A stretch of DNA of 8,125 nt from NCBI GenBank assembly GCA_002733155.1, contig NVUO01000015.1:50816-58940 (forward strand), in the 5' to 3' direction. This document shows positions 5,970 through 8,125 of the stretch, in pieces. This DNA is from Sulfurimonas sp. Its GTDB lineage: Bacteria; Campylobacterota; Campylobacteria; Campylobacterales; Sulfurimonadaceae. The notes under the pieces are model-generated. The model saw nothing but the letters and a program-made list of their open reading frames with translations, made no database searches and had not been told where the DNA came from. Position 1 is the stretch's first letter. Each line of letters opens with the position of its first letter. A program made the translations under genes and the position numbers.

Positions 5970-7031
5970 TTGTTATACTGGCTTTCACAAACCCTTGATA
6001 TTAACATTCTTAGCTATATCACAATTCGCGCAGGAATTTCTTTCTTTTTAGCTTTATTTTTCACACTTTTTTTAATGCCAAAGTTTATTAGATGGGCACA
6101 AAAAACTTCTAGTGTACAGCCTATTAATGAGTGGGCACCTAAGCGTCATAAAGAAAAGGCTTCAACTCCAACTATGGGTGGTATAGTATTTATATTTTCA
6201 ACTATTTTAGCCTCATTATTAACTATAAAATTTTCAAACTATTATGCACTTGGAGCTATACTCACACTTACTATTTTTACTCTTATTGGTTTTCAAGATG
6301 ATTTTGCAAAAATTAGAAAAAATGAAAACCTAGCTGGACTAAAGGCTAGGAGTAAACTTATTTTACAAATATTATCTGCTCTTTTTATATCCTCTTTTTT
6401 GTGTATATATGCAGATTTTAACACTGATTTATATCTACCATTTTTGAAAAATCCAATAGTAGATATGGGTTTATACTCTATAATTTTTTGGATTTTAGTG
6501 ATAATAGCTACTTCAAATGCGGTAAATTTGACAGATGGTCTTGATGGTCTAGCTACAGTTCCATCTATATCTGCCTTAACAAGCTTTAGTATTATTATTT
6601 ATATAACTGGACATGCAAAAATTAGTACATATCTACTTATGCCAAACTTTAATGTTGGAGAAGTAGCTATAGTCTCTGCTGCTTTGATGGGTGCATTAAC
6701 TGGATTCTTATGGTTTAATTGCCATCCCGCCGAAGTATTTATGGGTGATAGTGGTTCACTAACAGTTGGTGCTTTTTTAGGTTACCTAGCTATTATTTCA
6801 AAAAGTGAAGTTTTACTTTTATTAATTGGTTCTATATTTGTTATTGAGACCTTATCTGTAATACTACAAGTTGGTTCTTATAAACTTCGTAAAAAAAGAG
6901 TATTTTTAATGGCACCAATACATCACCACTTCGAGATGAAAAACTGGGCTGAGAATAAGATAATAGTAAGGTTTTGGATAATAGCTATACTTTCAAATAT
7001 GATTGCTTTAATCTCTTTAAAGATACGCTAA
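5970..7031 (+). CDS. mraY: Phospho-N-acetylmuramoyl-pentapeptide-transferase
   Basis: MraY is the inner-membrane enzyme that transfers phospho-MurNAc-pentapeptide from UDP to undecaprenyl phosphate, making lipid I, the first membrane step of peptidoglycan synthesis. The 353 residues equal the Campylobacter length as I recall it. About ten hydrophobic segments are visible, the first at residues 20-40. Diagnostic cytoplasmic motifs are STPTMGG (65-71), the aspartate pair Asp110-Asp111 (GFQDDFAK), NAVNLTDGLDGLA (183-195) with the magnesium-site Asp region, FMGDSGSL (257-264) with Asp260, and MAPIHHHFE (314-322). The HHH motif separates MraY from the related WecA family. The start is TTG 5970, supported by AAGGA nine bases upstream and by the need for the first membrane segment. 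The TAA stop directly abuts the murD ATG, so the two form an operon. It is divergent from gpmI. Confidence 0.98.
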   Translation: MLYWLSQTLDINILSYITIRAGISFFLALFFTLFLMPKFIRWAQKTSSVQPINEWAPKRHKEKASTPTMGGIVFIFSTILASLLTIKFSNYYALGAILTLTIFTLIGFQDDFAKIRKNENLAGLKARSKLILQILSALFISSFLCIYADFNTDLYLPFLKNPIVDMGLYSIIFWILVIIATSNAVNLTDGLDGLATVPSISALTSFSIIIYITGHAKISTYLLMPNFNVGEVAIVSAALMGALTGFLWFNCHPAEVFMGDSGSLTVGAFLGYLAIISKSEVLLLLIGSIFVIETLSVILQVGSYKLRKKRVFLMAPIHHHFEMKNWAENKIIVRFWIIAILSNMIALISLKIR

Positions 7032-8125
7032 ATGCTTCGTGTATCTCTTTTTGGATATGGTTTAACAAGTAAATCTTTAACTAAACTTTATAAAAATGCT
7101 ATATTTTATGATGATAAATGTGTGAAACCTTTTACAGATGAAAATGGTTTTCGTGTAAAACCTTCATCTGAGTTTAATACTAAATATTCTGATTTGGAAA
7201 TTCCATCACCTGGTATTGCACCATTTAATACTCTAATAAAACAAGCAAATAATCTTCAAAGTGAATATGACTGTTTTAAAGATACATCTCCATTTAAAAT
7301 TTGGATTAGTGGGACAAATGGAAAAACTACAACTACTCAGATGATGCAACACCTTTTAGCTGAATACTATAGTCAAAGTGGTGGAAATATTGGTACACCC
7401 TTAGCTGACTTAGATACAGATGCTAAGATATGGATTCTAGAGACTAGTTCATTTACTATGCACTACACACAAAAAGCTAAACCAAATATATATGTACTCT
7501 TACCACTTAGTCCTGACCATCTATCTTGGCATGGAGATATGGATAAATATATTAAAGCTAAGTTAAAACCTATATCATTTATGAAAGAGGGTGAGATAGC
7601 TATAATCCCTGATACATATAAGGATATAAAAACTAATGCTATGCTTATTACCTATAAGGATGAAAAAGATTTAGCATCTTATTTTGACATAGATAAGTCT
7701 AAAGTTAATTTTTATGGTGTTTTTTTGATGGATGCTCTTTTGGCTATGGCTGTAGAGAAAATACTTTTTGATAAAATCAACTATAAAAAAATAAACTCAT
7801 TTGTTTTAGATAATCACAGACAAGAAGAGATTATAGATTCTAAAAATAGACTATGGGTAAATGATACAAAAGCTACAAATATAGATGCAAGTATAGCTGC
7901 TCTTAAAAGATATAAAGACTACTTTATACATCTTATTTTAGGTGGTGATGATAAGGGCGTAAATTTAGAAAGTTTATTTGAAGAATTACAAAACTATAAA
8001 GTTAAAATTTACACTATAGGGAGTAATAAAAACAAACTTATAGACTTAGCAAAAAAATACAATGTACAGTCTGAACTTTGCATGAACCTAAAAGATTCTA
8101 TAAAAAAAATAGATAAAGACTTAAA
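7032..8125 (+). CDS. murD: UDP-N-acetylmuramoyl-L-alanine--D-glutamate ligase, 3'-truncated by window
   Basis: MurD adds D-glutamate to UDP-MurNAc-L-alanine in the cytoplasm using ATP, making an early precursor of the MraY substrate. 364 codons are visible and the frame is open at the window edge; perhaps 35-50 residues are missing. The central ligase domain carries the P-loop GTNGKTTTT (94-102), the metal-binding Glu137 in LETSSF, SPDHLSWHG (160-168), and YIKAKLK (173-179), where Lys177 matches the carbamylated lysine of the family. The C-terminal domain begins near the NHRQEE segment (261-266), followed by VNDTKATN (276-283) and LGGDDKG (303-309). The N-terminal UDP-binding domain (MLRVSLFGYG onward) is short and divergent, which I believe is usual in this phylum. 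Its ATG immediately follows the mraY stop (TAAATG) with no good ribosome binding site, so translational coupling is likely. Confidence 0.95.
   Translation, partial: MLRVSLFGYGLTSKSLTKLYKNAIFYDDKCVKPFTDENGFRVKPSSEFNTKYSDLEIPSPGIAPFNTLIKQANNLQSEYDCFKDTSPFKIWISGTNGKTTTTQMMQHLLAEYYSQSGGNIGTPLADLDTDAKIWILETSSFTMHYTQKAKPNIYVLLPLSPDHLSWHGDMDKYIKAKLKPISFMKEGEIAIIPDTYKDIKTNAMLITYKDEKDLASYFDIDKSKVNFYGVFLMDALLAMAVEKILFDKINYKKINSFVLDNHRQEEIIDSKNRLWVNDTKATNIDASIAALKRYKDYFIHLILGGDDKGVNLESLFEELQNYKVKIYTIGSNKNKLIDLAKKYNVQSELCMNLKDSIKKIDKDL

Noticed and set aside
1..8125. Novel system, phage, insertion sequence, CRISPR or toxin-antitoxin content
   Set aside because: Apart from the gpmI-fabG gap, every substantial stretch is explained by conserved housekeeping genes. 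No transposase, integrase, regularly spaced repeat or small paired genes are present.

Overview
The window is a compact, AT-rich housekeeping locus. It most likely comes from a member of the Campylobacterota (the former Epsilonproteobacteria), probably close to Sulfurimonas or Arcobacter. I infer this from three things: protein character, especially a 353-residue MraY that resembles Campylobacter MraY throughout and the FabF and IlvE-free FabG/ACP block; heavy use of A/T-ending codons and TTG starts; and gene order. The order murD-mraY | gpmI-fabG ... acpP-fabF-accA is the one I recall from Campylobacter jejuni (around Cj0432 to Cj0443), except that the fumarate reductase genes lying between fabG and acpP there are absent here. 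No database search was possible, so the genus is not settled.

Layout. Positions 1-180 (+) hold the 3' end of trpF (tryptophan synthesis). It overlaps a DnaQ-like 3'-5' exonuclease gene (167-961, +), which meets accA tail to tail with a 2-bp gap. Reading leftward on the minus strand from about 5.9 kb are gpmI (glycolysis), fabG, acpP, fabF and accA. These supply the carboxyltransferase alpha subunit that makes malonyl-CoA, the acyl carrier, and the condensing and first reducing enzymes of type II fatty acid synthesis. At 5888-5969 an 82-bp divergent promoter region separates this block from mraY and murD (+), which make lipid I and UDP-MurNAc-L-Ala-D-Glu for peptidoglycan. murD runs off the right edge.

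Together the genes link lipid precursor supply, lower glycolysis and cell-wall synthesis. The two divergent units may share a promoter: two TATAAT boxes lie back to back, one base apart, and form a perfect palindrome. Three genes (accA, gpmI, mraY) start with TTG behind an AAGGA ribosome binding site. fabF is better started at an ATG two codons inside the longest reading frame.

No stretch over 300 bp lacks a gene. I see no mobile element, CRISPR array, RNA gene or defence-like system. The one stretch that does not fit is the 117-bp gap between gpmI and fabG. It holds a roughly 70-bp block near 49% G+C with several CpG dinucleotides, in a region whose other gaps are extremely AT-rich. It also holds a start-less minus-strand reading frame that runs into fabG. 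It could be a gene remnant, a dispersed repeat or a structured RNA element.
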